A stretch of 43,005 nucleotides of DNA from an uncultured bacterium (GCA_902826395.1 CADEER010000002.1:1-43005); one strand, 5' to 3'. Numbered from the stretch's first letter, positions 9,662 through 19,234 are shown. The notes: generated by a model not told the origin, from the letters alone. Program-made: numbers and translations.

Positions 9662-9858
9662 CGCGGCGCGCGCCGTCGTCGGGGTTCTCGAGCACCGCAA
9701 GTGCGGCAGGGGAAATGTCACAGATCCAAAGCTACCCGAGCGCCAGAGCCAAGATCGCGCACGCGCTCCACGATGCGGCGCCTCTGTCCGCGGGCCCTGC
9801 ATTGGGCGGCCGCACCGAGCGGCGCGCGAGCACTGGCCGTCCCGGCATTCCCTGAGGC

Positions 9859-12339
9859 GTGACCGAGAGGCGCGACGTCGACGCGGCGAAACACGGTGCC
9901 GGCGCAGCCGGCGCGACCGTCGCACGCGTCGTCCTGGTGCCACCCTCGGGTCGTCTCGGCGAGCTCGATTATCGCATCCCCCCGTCGTTGCGCGGCCTGC
10001 GAGCGGGCGCGCGAGTGGTCGTGCCGCTCGGCACACGGCGTTGCATGGGCGTCGTCACCGCCGTGGCAGATCACGCCACGCTGAAAGACGTTCGTCTGCG
10101 CGATGTGATCGACACTCTCGATGCCGAGCCCATCCTGGCGGGCGCCCTGCTCCGCCTCGCGATGTGGATGGCAGAGTACTACCTCGCCACCCCCGGCGAC
10201 GCCCTGGCAACGGCACTACCGGGCGTACTCCGCATCGAGACGGAGAAGGTCGTCGAGTGTATCGATGGCGGCAATGCCGGGGCGCACGCACCGAAGGTCG
10301 ATCAGCTCGACGCCGCCATTCTAGAAACGTTGCGGCGCGAGGGCACGCTATCGGTGACAGCGCTCTGCGAGCGGCTCGAGGTCGAGACCGATGCGGCGAT
10401 TCGCCGCCTGCAGAGGCGCCGCTGGGTGCGTGTCAGCGAGCGCTTCGTCCGAGAAGTCGCTCCCACCCGATACGAGCTCTCGTACTCGGCGAATACCGGT
10501 GACACGACGGCGCTGAACCGGCGCCCGGCGCTGCGGGCTATGTACGAGTACCTGCGCGATCACCCGCAGGGGCGGGCTGCGATCCGCGAGTTGCGGGGAT
10601 CGTTTGCAAACCCGGCCGCGAAGGTCCGCCAGCTCCGCGACCTCGGCCTCGTCCGCGAGCATCGGCGCGAGGTCTACCGCACCGTCGCCGAGGAGCAGCA
10701 GCTCACCGACCGGCGCGTGTCGCTCAATGCGGCACAGAGTGCAGCCGTGGAGCGCATCGTCAGTGCTCTCGGCGACGGCTTCCAACCGTTTCTCCTCCTC
10801 GGAGTCACCGGCAGCGGCAAGACCGAGGTCTACCTGCGCGTGATCGCGGAGGTACTCGAACGCGGGCGCAACGTGTTGATTCTGGTTCCCGAGATCTCGC
10901 TGACGCACCAGGTGGTGGGCCGGGTGCGCGCTCGCCTGATCGGCAGCGGCATCGACGTCGCCGTCTTGCACAGCGGTCTCGGCCCCGGCGAGCGCTGGGA
11001 CGAGTGGCGACGCCTGGCGCGTGGCGAGGCGCGCATCGCGATCGGAGCCCGGTCGGCGGTCTTCGCGCCGCTGCCGAACCTCGGCGTCATCATCGTCGAC
11101 GAGGAGCACGACGGCGCCTACAAGCAAGCGGACGGGCTGCGCTACCACGGTCGCGATGTCGCGGTAATGCGCGCGAAACTGGAGAACTGCCCGTTGGTGC
11201 TCGGTTCGGCAACGGCGTCGATGGAGAGTCTCCACAACGCCAGGATGGGTCGGTATGCGCTGCTCGAGCTGCCGGCTCGCGTCGAGAGCCGCGCGTTGCC
11301 CGATGTCGAGCTCCTCGATTTACGCGGTCGCGCGATGCAGTCGCCCCTCAGTCCACCGCTGGCAGCAGCCATCGAGGCCAATTTCGCCGCCGGCGGCCAG
11401 ACTTTGTTGTTCCTCAACCGACGCGGCTTCGCCAACGCACTGCAGTGCCGCGCGTGCGGCGACACCGTTTCATGTCCGAACTGCAGCATCTCGCTCACGT
11501 GGCACCAGCGGGATGCTGCGCTGCGCTGCCACTACTGCGATTTTGCTCGCGTCCGCCCGCCGCGGTGCGAGGTGTGCGGCGAGGCGGCGCTCGACACGTG
11601 GGGATGGGGCACCGAACGGCTCGAAGGCTTCCTGCGCGAGACACTGCCCGGAGCGCGAATCGCGCGCATGGACCGCGACACCACAGCGCGGAAGGGTAGT
11701 CTCGCCAACCTTCTGCACGCCTGGAATACCGCGAAGCTGGACGTCCTTATCGGCACGCAGATGGTGACCAAGGGACATGATGTAGCTGGCGTCACACTGG
11801 TCGGTGTCGTCATGGCCGATCTCGTCCTTCACCTGCCCGATTTCCGTTCAGCCGAGAAGGCGTTCCAGCAGCTCGTGCAAGTCGCGGGACGCGCCGGTCG
11901 CGGAGATCGCCCAGGGCGAGTTCTGATCCAGACCCTGCAACCGGAGCACCACGTTCTGCGGGCCGTCGTCACTCACGACTTCGCCAGCTTCGCCGAGAAC
12001 GAGCTGAACCAGCGCGAGGAGCTCGGGTACCCGCCATTCGGCCGCCTGGTGCTGATGCGCTTCGAGGGCGGCGACATGCAAGCCGTGAAGGCCGTCGCCG
12101 AGCAATGCGCCGAGCGGCTGCGACACAGCGCGCAGAGCGGCGCGAGGGGGGTCGCCGTCCTCGGGCCGGCCCCGGCGCCGCTCGCCCGTCTGCGCGGCCG
12201 CCACCGCTGGCAGATCCTGCTGCGCGGCAAGAGCGGCGCGACACTGCGACGGCTCGCAATCGACGCGACGCAATCCAGAGTAAAACGCCCTGGGGACCTG
12301 CGCATTCTAGTCGACGTCGACCCGCAGAGCTTATTGTAG
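9859..12339 (+). CDS. priA: Primosomal replication restart helicase PriA
   Basis: An 826-residue protein, GTG start. PriA unwinds and reloads the replisome at stalled forks. The N-terminal DNA-binding part begins ARVVLVPPSGRLGELDYRIP (residues about 21-40). The helicase core has Walker A GVTGSGKT at 315-322 and the DEEH box at 414-417. A block of paired cysteines between about 530 and 572 (CRAC, CPNC, CHYC, CEVC) is the zinc-binding insertion diagnostic of PriA. The length is slightly above the E. coli enzyme. It heads the priA-def-fmt-rsmB-rpe series, an arrangement common in deltaproteobacterial-type genomes. The preceding 197 bases contain no clear promoter. Confidence 0.96.
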   Translation: MTERRDVDAAKHGAGAAGATVARVVLVPPSGRLGELDYRIPPSLRGLRAGARVVVPLGTRRCMGVVTAVADHATLKDVRLRDVIDTLDAEPILAGALLRLAMWMAEYYLATPGDALATALPGVLRIETEKVVECIDGGNAGAHAPKVDQLDAAILETLRREGTLSVTALCERLEVETDAAIRRLQRRRWVRVSERFVREVAPTRYELSYSANTGDTTALNRRPALRAMYEYLRDHPQGRAAIRELRGSFANPAAKVRQLRDLGLVREHRREVYRTVAEEQQLTDRRVSLNAAQSAAVERIVSALGDGFQPFLLLGVTGSGKTEVYLRVIAEVLERGRNVLILVPEISLTHQVVGRVRARLIGSGIDVAVLHSGLGPGERWDEWRRLARGEARIAIGARSAVFAPLPNLGVIIVDEEHDGAYKQADGLRYHGRDVAVMRAKLENCPLVLGSATASMESLHNARMGRYALLELPARVESRALPDVELLDLRGRAMQSPLSPPLAAAIEANFAAGGQTLLFLNRRGFANALQCRACGDTVSCPNCSISLTWHQRDAALRCHYCDFARVRPPRCEVCGEAALDTWGWGTERLEGFLRETLPGARIARMDRDTTARKGSLANLLHAWNTAKLDVLIGTQMVTKGHDVAGVTLVGVVMADLVLHLPDFRSAEKAFQQLVQVAGRAGRGDRPGRVLIQTLQPEHHVLRAVVTHDFASFAENELNQREELGYPPFGRLVLMRFEGGDMQAVKAVAEQCAERLRHSAQSGARGVAVLGPAPAPLARLRGRHRWQILLRGKSGATLRRLAIDATQSRVKRPGDLRILVDVDPQSLL

Positions 12340-12461
12340 CCCGGCGCCCCTTCGTCCTGGCTCGTGGTCACCTCGAGATTCCGCGGAGCGCCCGATCGAG
12401 ACATTGCCGGGAGTGTCCTCCCCGCATGGACCGCCGGAAGGCAGCCGGCTAAGGTAGGCCC

Positions 12462-13004
12462 ATGGCGTTGCGCGAGATTCTCACCTATCCGTCGCCGCAG
12501 TTGAAAGCGACGGCGACCGACATTGCCAACATCGACGGGCGAGTTGATCAACTCGCTACCGACATGGTCGAGACGATGTATGCAGCCCCCGGAGTCGGCC
12601 TGGCAGCGCCGCAAGTGGGTGTCAGCGAGCGCCTGATCGTCCTCGACGTGAACAGCGAAGAACCGGGGAAAGATATCCTGAAGTTGATCAACCCCGTGAT
12701 CGTCGAGCGGCGAGGGTCGATCCTCTGGGAAGAGGGTTGTCTGAGCGTGGTCGACTACACCGCGGAGGTGAAACGCAGCGCCGAGATCCTGGTGCGAGCG
12801 TGGACGCCTGATCAGAAGGAGATCGAGATCGAAGCCGATGGACTCCTCGCCGTCGCCTTGCAACACGAGATCGACCATCTGGACGGCAAACTCTTCATCG
12901 ACCGATTGAGCTCGCTAAAGCGGGACCTCTACAAACGCAAGCTGAAGAAAACCCTGCGCGACGGGCCGCCGCCAAAGGACGGCCAACGCGCATCCGGCAT
13001 CTGA
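12462..13004 (+). CDS. def: Peptide deformylase
   Basis: A 180-residue enzyme that removes the formyl group from the N-terminal Met of new proteins. All three family motifs are present: GVGLAAPQVG at 44-53, EEGCLS at 90-95 (Cys93 binds the metal) and HEIDH at 135-139 (two metal His and the catalytic Glu). The tail is Lys/Arg-rich. It is followed after 35 bases by fmt, the enzyme that adds the formyl group to initiator tRNA, the classical pairing. Confidence 0.97.
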   Translation: MALREILTYPSPQLKATATDIANIDGRVDQLATDMVETMYAAPGVGLAAPQVGVSERLIVLDVNSEEPGKDILKLINPVIVERRGSILWEEGCLSVVDYTAEVKRSAEILVRAWTPDQKEIEIEADGLLAVALQHEIDHLDGKLFIDRLSSLKRDLYKRKLKKTLRDGPPPKDGQRASGI

Positions 13005-13039
13005 CGCGCTGACGTGGAGTCGGCGAGAGAGCAGCTTCC

Positions 13040-13990
13040 ATGAGGTTTCGGGTCGTGTTCTTCGGCACGCCCGAGTTCGCTGTCCCGTCGCTGGCGGCGC
13101 TCGTCGACGGGCCTGACGACGTAGTCGGCGTCGTCTGCCAGGCCGATCGGCCGGCCGGGCGTGGTCAGAAGCTGCGCTCACCGGCGGTGAAAGATCTGGC
13201 AGTCGCGCGTCGAATTCCGGTCGAGCAGCCGGTGAAGATTCGCAATAGCGCTTTCGAAGACCTGCTGCGCGCGTGGGCGCCCGACGTCATCGTCGTCGCG
13301 GCGTTCGGGCGTATCCTACCGGTGAACATCCTCGAATTGCCGCGGCTCGGGTGCATCAACGTACATGCCTCCCTGCTGCCGAAGTACCGCGGCGCGGCAC
13401 CGATCCAATGGGCGATCGCACGCGGCGAGAGCGAGACCGGCGTGACGATCATGCAGATGAGCGAAGGCATGGACGAAGGCGACATCTTGCTGAGCCGATC
13501 GACGCCGATTGGCGAGACTGAAACCGCGGGGGAGCTCAGCGAGCGTCTGTCGCATCTCGGCGCCGGCGCACTCTGCGATGCGTTGACAGCCCTCGATCGC
13601 GGCGAGCTGAAACCGGTGCCGCAGGACGATGCGGCCGCGACTCTGGCACCCATCATCGCGAAGAGCGACGGTGAGATCGACTGGACTCGCAGCGCCGATG
13701 AGATTTCACGGCGCTGCCGTGCGTTCTCGCCGTGGCCCTCCACCTTCACGCATCTCGACGGCAAGCTGCTCAAGATCCATCGCGCCCGGGCGATGTGGAG
13801 CTCCACCCACCGGCCGCCCGGCACGGTGATTGCGTTACCGGCTGGCGGCGACACCATCGATATCGCCACGGGCGATGGCGTTCTGGCTATCCAGGAGCTG
13901 CAGCTGGAGGGACGCAAGAGGCTAACGGCGCGCGAGTTCGCCGGCGGCGGGCTGTTGATCGGAGATCGCCTTGGCCGCGAGCCGAGCTGA
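13040..13990 (+). CDS. fmt: Methionyl-tRNA formyltransferase
   Basis: A 316-residue enzyme that transfers a formyl group from 10-formyl-tetrahydrofolate to Met-tRNA(fMet). The N-terminal Rossmann-like domain begins RVVFFGTPEFAVPSL. The folate-binding and catalytic segment includes INVHASLLPKYRGAAPIQWA, with the Asn-His pair, and the downstream VTIMQMSEGMDEGDIL. The C-terminal 100 residues form the tRNA-binding OB-like domain. The 3' end overlaps the next gene by 20 bases, so the two are translationally coupled. Confidence 0.97.
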   Translation: MRFRVVFFGTPEFAVPSLAALVDGPDDVVGVVCQADRPAGRGQKLRSPAVKDLAVARRIPVEQPVKIRNSAFEDLLRAWAPDVIVVAAFGRILPVNILELPRLGCINVHASLLPKYRGAAPIQWAIARGESETGVTIMQMSEGMDEGDILLSRSTPIGETETAGELSERLSHLGAGALCDALTALDRGELKPVPQDDAAATLAPIIAKSDGEIDWTRSADEISRRCRAFSPWPSTFTHLDGKLLKIHRARAMWSSTHRPPGTVIALPAGGDTIDIATGDGVLAIQELQLEGRKRLTAREFAGGGLLIGDRLGREPS

Positions 13991-15302
13991 TCCTCGCTTG
14001 GTCGCGTGGAATGCGTTGCGCGCCGTCGAGGATGGCGCCTTTGCCGACGCCGCGCTCTCTCGTCAACTCGAGGACAACCGACTCGATGAGCGCGATCGCG
14101 GTCTCGCGACACAGCTCGTATACGGCACCATTGCCTGGCAGGGATTGAGTGATCACGTTCTCGCCTCGCTCGGCCGGCCACCCGAAAGACTCGATGCCGC
14201 CGTACGAACGCTGCTTCGAATGGCATTCTTTCAAGCCATCAAGCTGGAGCGCGTGCCGGACTTCGCGGTCGTCGACACCGCGGTCGAGCTCGCCAAGCGG
14301 CACAACCGCGGCGCCGCTGGATTGGTGAACGCACTGCTGCGCGCGCTCCTGCGATCGGGCAAAGACCTGCACCTTCCCGTCGCCAGTGACATCGTCCAGC
14401 ATCTTGCAATCTCCGGCTCGCACCCGCCTTGGCTCGTCGAACGCTGGCTGGCTGCCCTCGGCGCGGCCGAGACCGAAGCCTTGCTTACTGCCGACAATCG
14501 CGCGGCACCGACAGTTCTACGCGTCAATCCTCGGCGCGCCGACCGGGCCGCGGCACTGGCCGCGCTTGCGGCGGAGGGATACGCGGCTCGGCCGACGCGC
14601 TACGCCGCCGACGCTATCGAGATCGACCTGCGCAGTGGCATGGGCAAGCTAAATGCCTTCCGCACCGGCTTGGTGACGCCGCAGGGAGAAGCCTCTCAGC
14701 TCGTAGGCGCGATGATTCCCGTCGCCGCGCGGACAGTGCTCGATGTTTGTGCCGCGCCTGGCGGCAAGGCGATCCAGATCGCCGAGCGTGCGGATGCCGC
14801 GGTGGTCGCCGTCGACCGCGCTCGCGCCGGCGTGGTTGCTATCGCGCGACAGGCATCGCGCGTCGGCGTTGCAGTCGGGATCCTGCGCGCCGACGCGCGC
14901 GAGCTACCGCTTCGCAATACGGCACTTTTCGACGCCGTTCTCGTCGATGCCCCGTGCTCTGGTCTCGGAACGCTGCGCCAGCACCCAGAGATACGCTGGC
15001 GACGACGGCCCGAGGACGTTGCTCGCCTCGCTGCGCTACAGGGTGAGATCCTGCGCGCTGCGGCGACGCGGGTGCAGCCGGGCGGCATCCTGGTTTACGC
15101 CACGTGCACGCTCCTGGCGGAAGAGAACGAAGAGCGCATCGCCGCCTTTCTCGCCGACCAGCCGCACTTCGCGATCGACGATCCCCGCACTGATCTGCCA
15201 GAGGCGGCCCGCGAACTGGTCGACGGCGACGCATTTCTACGCACGTATCCGCACCGGCACGGGTTAGACGGGTTCTTTGCAGCCCGTCTCAAGCGGCGCT
15301 GA
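13971..15302 (+). CDS. rsmB: 16S rRNA (cytosine-967-C5)-methyltransferase RsmB
   Basis: A 443-residue protein. The TTG start at 13971 is chosen because GGAG lies 6 bases upstream and the protein begins as family members do (ADPRLVAWNALRAVEDGAFAD). Residues about 1-150 are the NusB-like RNA-binding domain. The remainder is a Rossmann SAM-methyltransferase with the SAM loop LDVCAAPGGKAIQIAE, the motif IV cysteine in DAPCSGLGTLRQHPEIRW and the second catalytic cysteine in VYATCTLLAEENE. It methylates C967 of 16S rRNA using SAM. Coupled to fmt by overlap; rpe follows. Confidence 0.95.
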   Translation: MAASRADPRLVAWNALRAVEDGAFADAALSRQLEDNRLDERDRGLATQLVYGTIAWQGLSDHVLASLGRPPERLDAAVRTLLRMAFFQAIKLERVPDFAVVDTAVELAKRHNRGAAGLVNALLRALLRSGKDLHLPVASDIVQHLAISGSHPPWLVERWLAALGAAETEALLTADNRAAPTVLRVNPRRADRAAALAALAAEGYAARPTRYAADAIEIDLRSGMGKLNAFRTGLVTPQGEASQLVGAMIPVAARTVLDVCAAPGGKAIQIAERADAAVVAVDRARAGVVAIARQASRVGVAVGILRADARELPLRNTALFDAVLVDAPCSGLGTLRQHPEIRWRRRPEDVARLAALQGEILRAAATRVQPGGILVYATCTLLAEENEERIAAFLADQPHFAIDDPRTDLPEAARELVDGDAFLRTYPHRHGLDGFFAARLKRR

Positions 15303-15351
15303 CGACACGCGCCCCATTTCCCGCCTTCCTTTCGCTTGTTATGGTCGCGCC

Positions 15352-16035
15352 GTGATCAAGATCGCCCCATCGATTCTCGCCGCCGACTTCGGGCGGCTGC
15401 GCGAGGAGCTCGAGGCCGTGGACCGTGCCGGCGCCGATTGGATTCACGTCGACGTGATGGACGGGCACTTCGTGCCGAACCTCACGATCGGTCCGCCGGT
15501 CATCAAGGCGCTGCGCCCGTACACCGCTCTGCCCTTCGATGTGCATCTCATGATCACCAATCCCGAGCACTATATCGGGGCGTATGCGGAGGCCGGGGCG
15601 AATCACATTTTGGTTCACCAGGAGACCTGTCCACACCTGCACGCGGTGTTGCAGGAGATCCGCAAGCACGGGGCGCGCCCCGGCGTCGTACTCAACCCCG
15701 GGACGCCGTTCGATCTGATCGAGCCGATCCTGTCCGAGATCGACATCCTGCTGATCATGTCCGTCAATCCGGGTTTCGGCGGGCAACAGTTCATCGAATC
15801 TGCTCTCGCCAAGATCCGGCGCGCCCGCGAGCGCCGTGGTGAGCTCGGGCTCCAGTTTTTGATCGAGGTCGATGGGGGCGTCAAAGTCGGCAACGCCAAA
15901 CGCGTCTGTGAAGCTGGGGCGGATGTCCTGGTAGTAGGCACCGGCCTCTTTTCGACGACCGACTATGCCGCGACGATCGCCGAGCTCCGGCGCATCGGCG
16001 ACCCACCGCCGGCCGACCCGGGGCTTGTTACCTAA
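15352..16035 (+). CDS. rpe: Ribulose-phosphate 3-epimerase
   Basis: A 227-residue TIM-barrel enzyme interconverting ribulose 5-phosphate and xylulose 5-phosphate in the pentose phosphate pathway. The GTG at 15352 gives the standard N-terminus (IKIAPSILAADFGRL); longer frames reaching back to 15277 overlap rsmB and are not conserved. Conserved metal and catalytic segments are seen: HVDVMDGHFVPNLTIGP, DVHLMITNPE, IMSVNPGFGGQ and IEVDGGV. No strong ribosome-binding site is visible, so it probably relies on the upstream operon. Confidence 0.96.
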   Translation: MIKIAPSILAADFGRLREELEAVDRAGADWIHVDVMDGHFVPNLTIGPPVIKALRPYTALPFDVHLMITNPEHYIGAYAEAGANHILVHQETCPHLHAVLQEIRKHGARPGVVLNPGTPFDLIEPILSEIDILLIMSVNPGFGGQQFIESALAKIRRARERRGELGLQFLIEVDGGVKVGNAKRVCEAGADVLVVGTGLFSTTDYAATIAELRRIGDPPPADPGLVT

Positions 16036-16108
16036 CCAACTGATTCGACGAGTGTTTCGCATGCGGCAACGGTACGCGTAGAGAGTGCCGTCGAGTCACC
16101 GAGCGCGG

Positions 16109-16137
16109 TTGCAATTCGCGTCGACGGGGTTTACTAC
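16109..16137 (+). promoter_or_regulatory. Possible sigma-70 promoter for tRNA-Pro
   Basis: TTGCAA at 16109-16114 and TACTAC at 16132-16137 are separated by 17 bases. The expected transcription start (about 16144) lies roughly 40 bases before the tRNA. The match is only moderate. Confidence 0.3.
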
Positions 16138-16181
16138 TTCCCGCTCTCGGCCCCGTGCGTGTCGAGAAACGCAAGGGAAAA

Positions 16182-16258
16182 CGGGGTGTAGCTCAGTTTG
16201 GTAGAGCGCACGGTTCGGGACCGTGAGGTCGCTGGTTCAAATCCAGTCACCCCGACCA
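16182..16258 (+). tRNA. tRNA-Pro, anticodon CGG
   Basis: A 77-base cloverleaf with encoded CCA. The acceptor stem CGGGGTG (16182-16188) pairs with CACCCCG (16248-16254), with A73 at 16255 and CCA at 16256-16258. The D arm reads AGCTCAGTTTGGTAGAGC. The anticodon stem CACGG/CCGTG closes a 7-base loop TTCGGGA with anticodon CGG, which reads the Pro codon CCG. The T loop TTCAAAT is standard. Confidence 0.96.
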
Positions 16259-16452
16259 TCTTCGTCAGCCGCCAAGACGGATCTCCCCGGGAGACTCCGG
16301 CGAAGCGGCGTGAAGAACAACGATCGGGAGTCGGTTGTCGCACCGGCATGAGTGGCCAGCGGATGGGGTGGGTGATTCGGCAGAATGACGCGCTGGTGCT
16401 GCGCGCCAATGCCAGGCGGACATCTGATCCCCGGACTCGATCGTCAGGATCG

Positions 16453-17085
16453 ATGCGCGGCGGATGGATCCTCCTCACTACTCTTCTCCTCTTGACGCTC
16501 GTACCGCGTGGCATGGCTCAGCCGCAGCCCGGCCCTGGGCGCGTAGAAGGAGCGGAAGCGCTCAATGTCCGCTCCGCTCCCGGCCTCGACAGCGACACGG
16601 TGGGCTCGTTGCGCCGCGGCGAAGCAGTCGAAGTACGTGCGGTCGAGGGCAAGTGGGCTAGAATCAAATACCGCGACGGCGAGGGGTGGGTATTTGCTCG
16701 GTTCATTGCCTCGCAAGAGGGCGCGCCGGACGTCCTGAGCCCCACCCCCAACGCCACCGCCGCCGCCACCGCCGTGCCCGGCATCGACGACGCGGCTCAA
16801 CCCCCGACAGCCAGCATCACGGCAGCAGACGCGGCGACCGCGAGCGCCGAGGCAGTCGGCGCGATCCGCGCCGATGTCGACCGCATCCTGACCCTCACCG
16901 AAGCGATGCATCACGAGCTCGAGCGGCAGCGCAACTCACCGCCATCCGCGTCATCGGGAGAGGACGGCATCAGCTTTCAGAGCGGCTTTGGGCTCCTCGC
17001 TCTTGGAGCCGTCGTCGGGTTCCTGATCGGCACCATCCTAGGCCGCCAGCAAGAGCGCCGTGGCCGTCCGAGAGTCCGGCTCTAG
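16453..17085 (+). CDS. Exported SH3-domain protein with C-terminal membrane helix
   Basis: A 210-residue protein. The ATG at 16453 is the first start that leaves the tRNA intact and gives a signal peptide (MRGG, then a Leu-rich core ending GMAQ near residue 23). A bacterial SH3 (SH3b) domain follows at about 30-82, with the typical LNVRSAPGLDSDTVGSLRRGE and GEGWVFARFI. A Pro/Ala/Thr-rich linker, a short helical stretch (IRADVDRILTLTEAMHHEL) and a C-terminal hydrophobic helix (FGLLALGAVVGFLIGTILG) come next, ending in Arg-rich residues that should be cytoplasmic. The layout resembles the YgiM/TIGR04211 type of membrane SH3 protein. SH3b domains often bind cell-wall peptides; the ligand here is unknown. 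Confidence 0.8.
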   Translation: MRGGWILLTTLLLLTLVPRGMAQPQPGPGRVEGAEALNVRSAPGLDSDTVGSLRRGEAVEVRAVEGKWARIKYRDGEGWVFARFIASQEGAPDVLSPTPNATAAATAVPGIDDAAQPPTASITAADAATASAEAVGAIRADVDRILTLTEAMHHELERQRNSPPSASSGEDGISFQSGFGLLALGAVVGFLIGTILGRQQERRGRPRVRL

Positions 17086-17164
17086 GCCGCCTGGTCACGC
17101 CAAACGACTGGGGCGAGTCCAGCGGAATCGCGCCCTCGCCTGAAGCCTGCCTAACTCCTACGCA

Positions 17165-17187
17165 CCCTGCTTAATCCGCAGGCAGGG
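17165..17187 (+). other. Small inverted repeat upstream of the amt promoter
   Basis: CCCTGC (17165-17170) and GCAGGG (17182-17187) form an inverted repeat about 50 bases upstream of the sigma-54-like element. It could be a hairpin after the SH3 gene or a regulator site. It does not match the usual NtrC consensus. Confidence 0.25.
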
Positions 17188-17235
17188 CCGACTTGTTACT
17201 CGTCCCCAACAGCATTCCTGTTCTGCCCGCCAACC

Positions 17236-17253
17236 TCGGCACCGCATTTGCTT
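17236..17253 (+). promoter_or_regulatory. Sigma-54-type (-24/-12) promoter of amt-glnB
   Basis: The element GGCACCGCATTTGC at 17238-17251 has GG and GC separated by exactly 10 bases, with CAC after GG and TT before GC, as in the RpoN consensus TGGCAC-N5-TTGC. The only clear deviation is C for T before the first GG. It lies 132 bases before the amt start. Sigma-54 control of amtB-glnK is well known in Proteobacteria, so the context supports it. Confidence 0.6.
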
Positions 17254-17383
17254 TACGTACCGCCCATTGGAACCGGATTTTAAGCTCGACCGGGGCAGGC
17301 GAACGAGAATATGGATCGCTGCTCTCGGAAGTGGGCTTGGGGCGAACTTGCGAGTGGGTCAGGTACAGCGAGAGGAGAGATCG

Positions 17384-18673
17384 ATGCGTCAAGGAAGAAT
17401 TGCGGCTGCGGCCGCGGTAGTGCTGGCAACACCAGCCTACGCCCAGGAGTCGACGATCAGCTCGGGCGACACTGCGTGGATTCTAGCTTCTTCGGCTCTG
17501 GTGTTGTTCATGACGCCGGGGCTGGCCCTCTTCTACGGGGGTATGACACGCCAGAAGAACATCCTGTCCACGCTGATGCACAGCATCTTCATGATCGGAA
17601 TCATCACCATTCAATGGGTGTTGATCGGCTACACTTTGTCATTCGGCAGTGACATTGGTCAGTTCGTCGGCGGTCTCGACTACCTCTTTCTCAACGGCGT
17701 CGGGCAGGATGCCGCACCGCTGGCGGCCAACCTGCCCCACATCCTGTTCATGATGTTCCAGGGAATGTTCGCCATCATCACGCCGGCCCTGATCACGGGC
17801 GCCTTCGCGGAGCGGATTCGCTTCGTACCCTTCGCGATCTTTTCGGTACTGTGGGCCACCCTCGTCTACGATCCGATCTGCCATTGGGTCTGGGGCGGCG
17901 GTTGGATCCAGGCAAACTGGAAAGCCTTGGACTTCGCTGGCGGGACAGTGGTGCACATCAGCTCTGGAACCGCCGCGCTTGCCGCAGCCGTCGTACTCGG
18001 CCGCAGGCTCGGCTGGCCACACGAGCCCATGCCGCCCAACAACCTGCCGTTGACCGTTCTCGGGGCTGGTATCCTGTGGTTCGGGTGGTTCGGCTTCAAC
18101 GCCGGCAGCGCCTTGGCAGCGAACGGACTTGCCGCCAATGCCTTCGTCACGACTCACGTCGCTGCCGCTACGGCTACAGTGACGTGGGCCATGGCCGAGT
18201 TCACGCATCGCGGCAAGGCGAGCGTGCTGGGCGCGGCGTCGGGAGCAGTTGCCGGACTCGTCGCGATCACCCCGGGCGCCGGTTTCGTCGGCCCTATTGC
18301 ATCCGTGATCATCGGCGGTATCGCCGGCGTTTTGTGCTATTCCGCGGTCAGCTGGAAATTCGCGCTTGGCTACGACGATTCGCTTGACGTGGTCGGAGTC
18401 CACGGAGTCGGGGGTACCTGGGGAGCACTGGCAACCGGAATTTTCGCGAGCACGGCGGTGAACCCTGCCGGCGCAGATGGTCTACTCGCCGGCAACCCGT
18501 CTCTGCTGGTCGCGCAGTTCGTCTCCGTGATCGCGACTATCGCCTACTCGCTGATAGTCACCTTCGTCCTGCTGAAGGTCGTCGATGCGCTCTTCGGATT
18601 GCGCGCCGTTCAAGACGACGAAATTCTGGGGCTGGACCTCTCGCAACATGGCGAGCGGGCTTACAACACTTGA
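17384..18673 (+). CDS. amtB: Ammonium transporter (Amt/MEP/Rh family)
   Basis: A 429-residue inner-membrane channel for ammonium. The ATG at 17384 is preferred: GGAGAG lies about 6 bases upstream and the protein then begins with a cleavable signal peptide (MRQGR, Ala/Val core, AYAQE). About 11 membrane helices follow. Family signatures include FMTPGLALFYGGM, the first pore His in GGTVVHISSG and the second in GVHGVGGTWGALATG, plus the WFGWFGFNAGSAL stretch. The C-terminus (DDEILGLDLSQHGERAY) is the cytoplasmic tail that meets PII. It is followed 205 bases later by a PII gene, the typical amtB-glnK pairing. Confidence 0.96.
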   Translation: MRQGRIAAAAAVVLATPAYAQESTISSGDTAWILASSALVLFMTPGLALFYGGMTRQKNILSTLMHSIFMIGIITIQWVLIGYTLSFGSDIGQFVGGLDYLFLNGVGQDAAPLAANLPHILFMMFQGMFAIITPALITGAFAERIRFVPFAIFSVLWATLVYDPICHWVWGGGWIQANWKALDFAGGTVVHISSGTAALAAAVVLGRRLGWPHEPMPPNNLPLTVLGAGILWFGWFGFNAGSALAANGLAANAFVTTHVAAATATVTWAMAEFTHRGKASVLGAASGAVAGLVAITPGAGFVGPIASVIIGGIAGVLCYSAVSWKFALGYDDSLDVVGVHGVGGTWGALATGIFASTAVNPAGADGLLAGNPSLLVAQFVSVIATIAYSLIVTFVLLKVVDALFGLRAVQDDEILGLDLSQHGERAYNT

Positions 18674-18782
18674 GCCAGGAGACCGTGAGTCTACCGTGAA
18701 ACTCGTTGCGGAGAGCTACCCAGTCGGCCTTGTCAGGGAAGGTCCGACAGCGGCTTTACAGACGAATCCTCGTGGAATAGAA

Positions 18783-18809
18783 GTCCGCCACCGAAAATCC
18801 TTGGCGGAC
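18783..18809 (+). other. Perfect 8-bp inverted repeat between amt and the PII gene
   Basis: GTCCGCCA (18783-18790) and TGGCGGAC (18802-18809) flank an 11-base loop. There is no T tract, so it is not a classical terminator. It may be an RNA hairpin that sets relative amt and PII expression or protects an mRNA end. Confidence 0.5.
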
Positions 18810-18869
18810 CGGTTCATCGGAGGCGCCAACGGCCGGTGCGCCGACGACCTCGCGAACAGCGCGGCCTAG

Positions 18870-19217
<348 letters not shown>

Positions 19218-19234
19218 CAACGAACGCATCAACC

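Noticed and set aside
9715-9855. A 46-codon frame with AGGGG just before its ATG, ending three bases before priA.
   Set aside because: Ribosome-binding spacing is only two bases, the peptide shows no motif, and GC-biased third positions occur by chance in such DNA. Possible but unsupported.
17086-17235. NtrC enhancer sites upstream of the sigma-54-like promoter.
   Set aside because: No GCAC-N-GTGC type palindrome is present; only a short unrelated inverted repeat was found.
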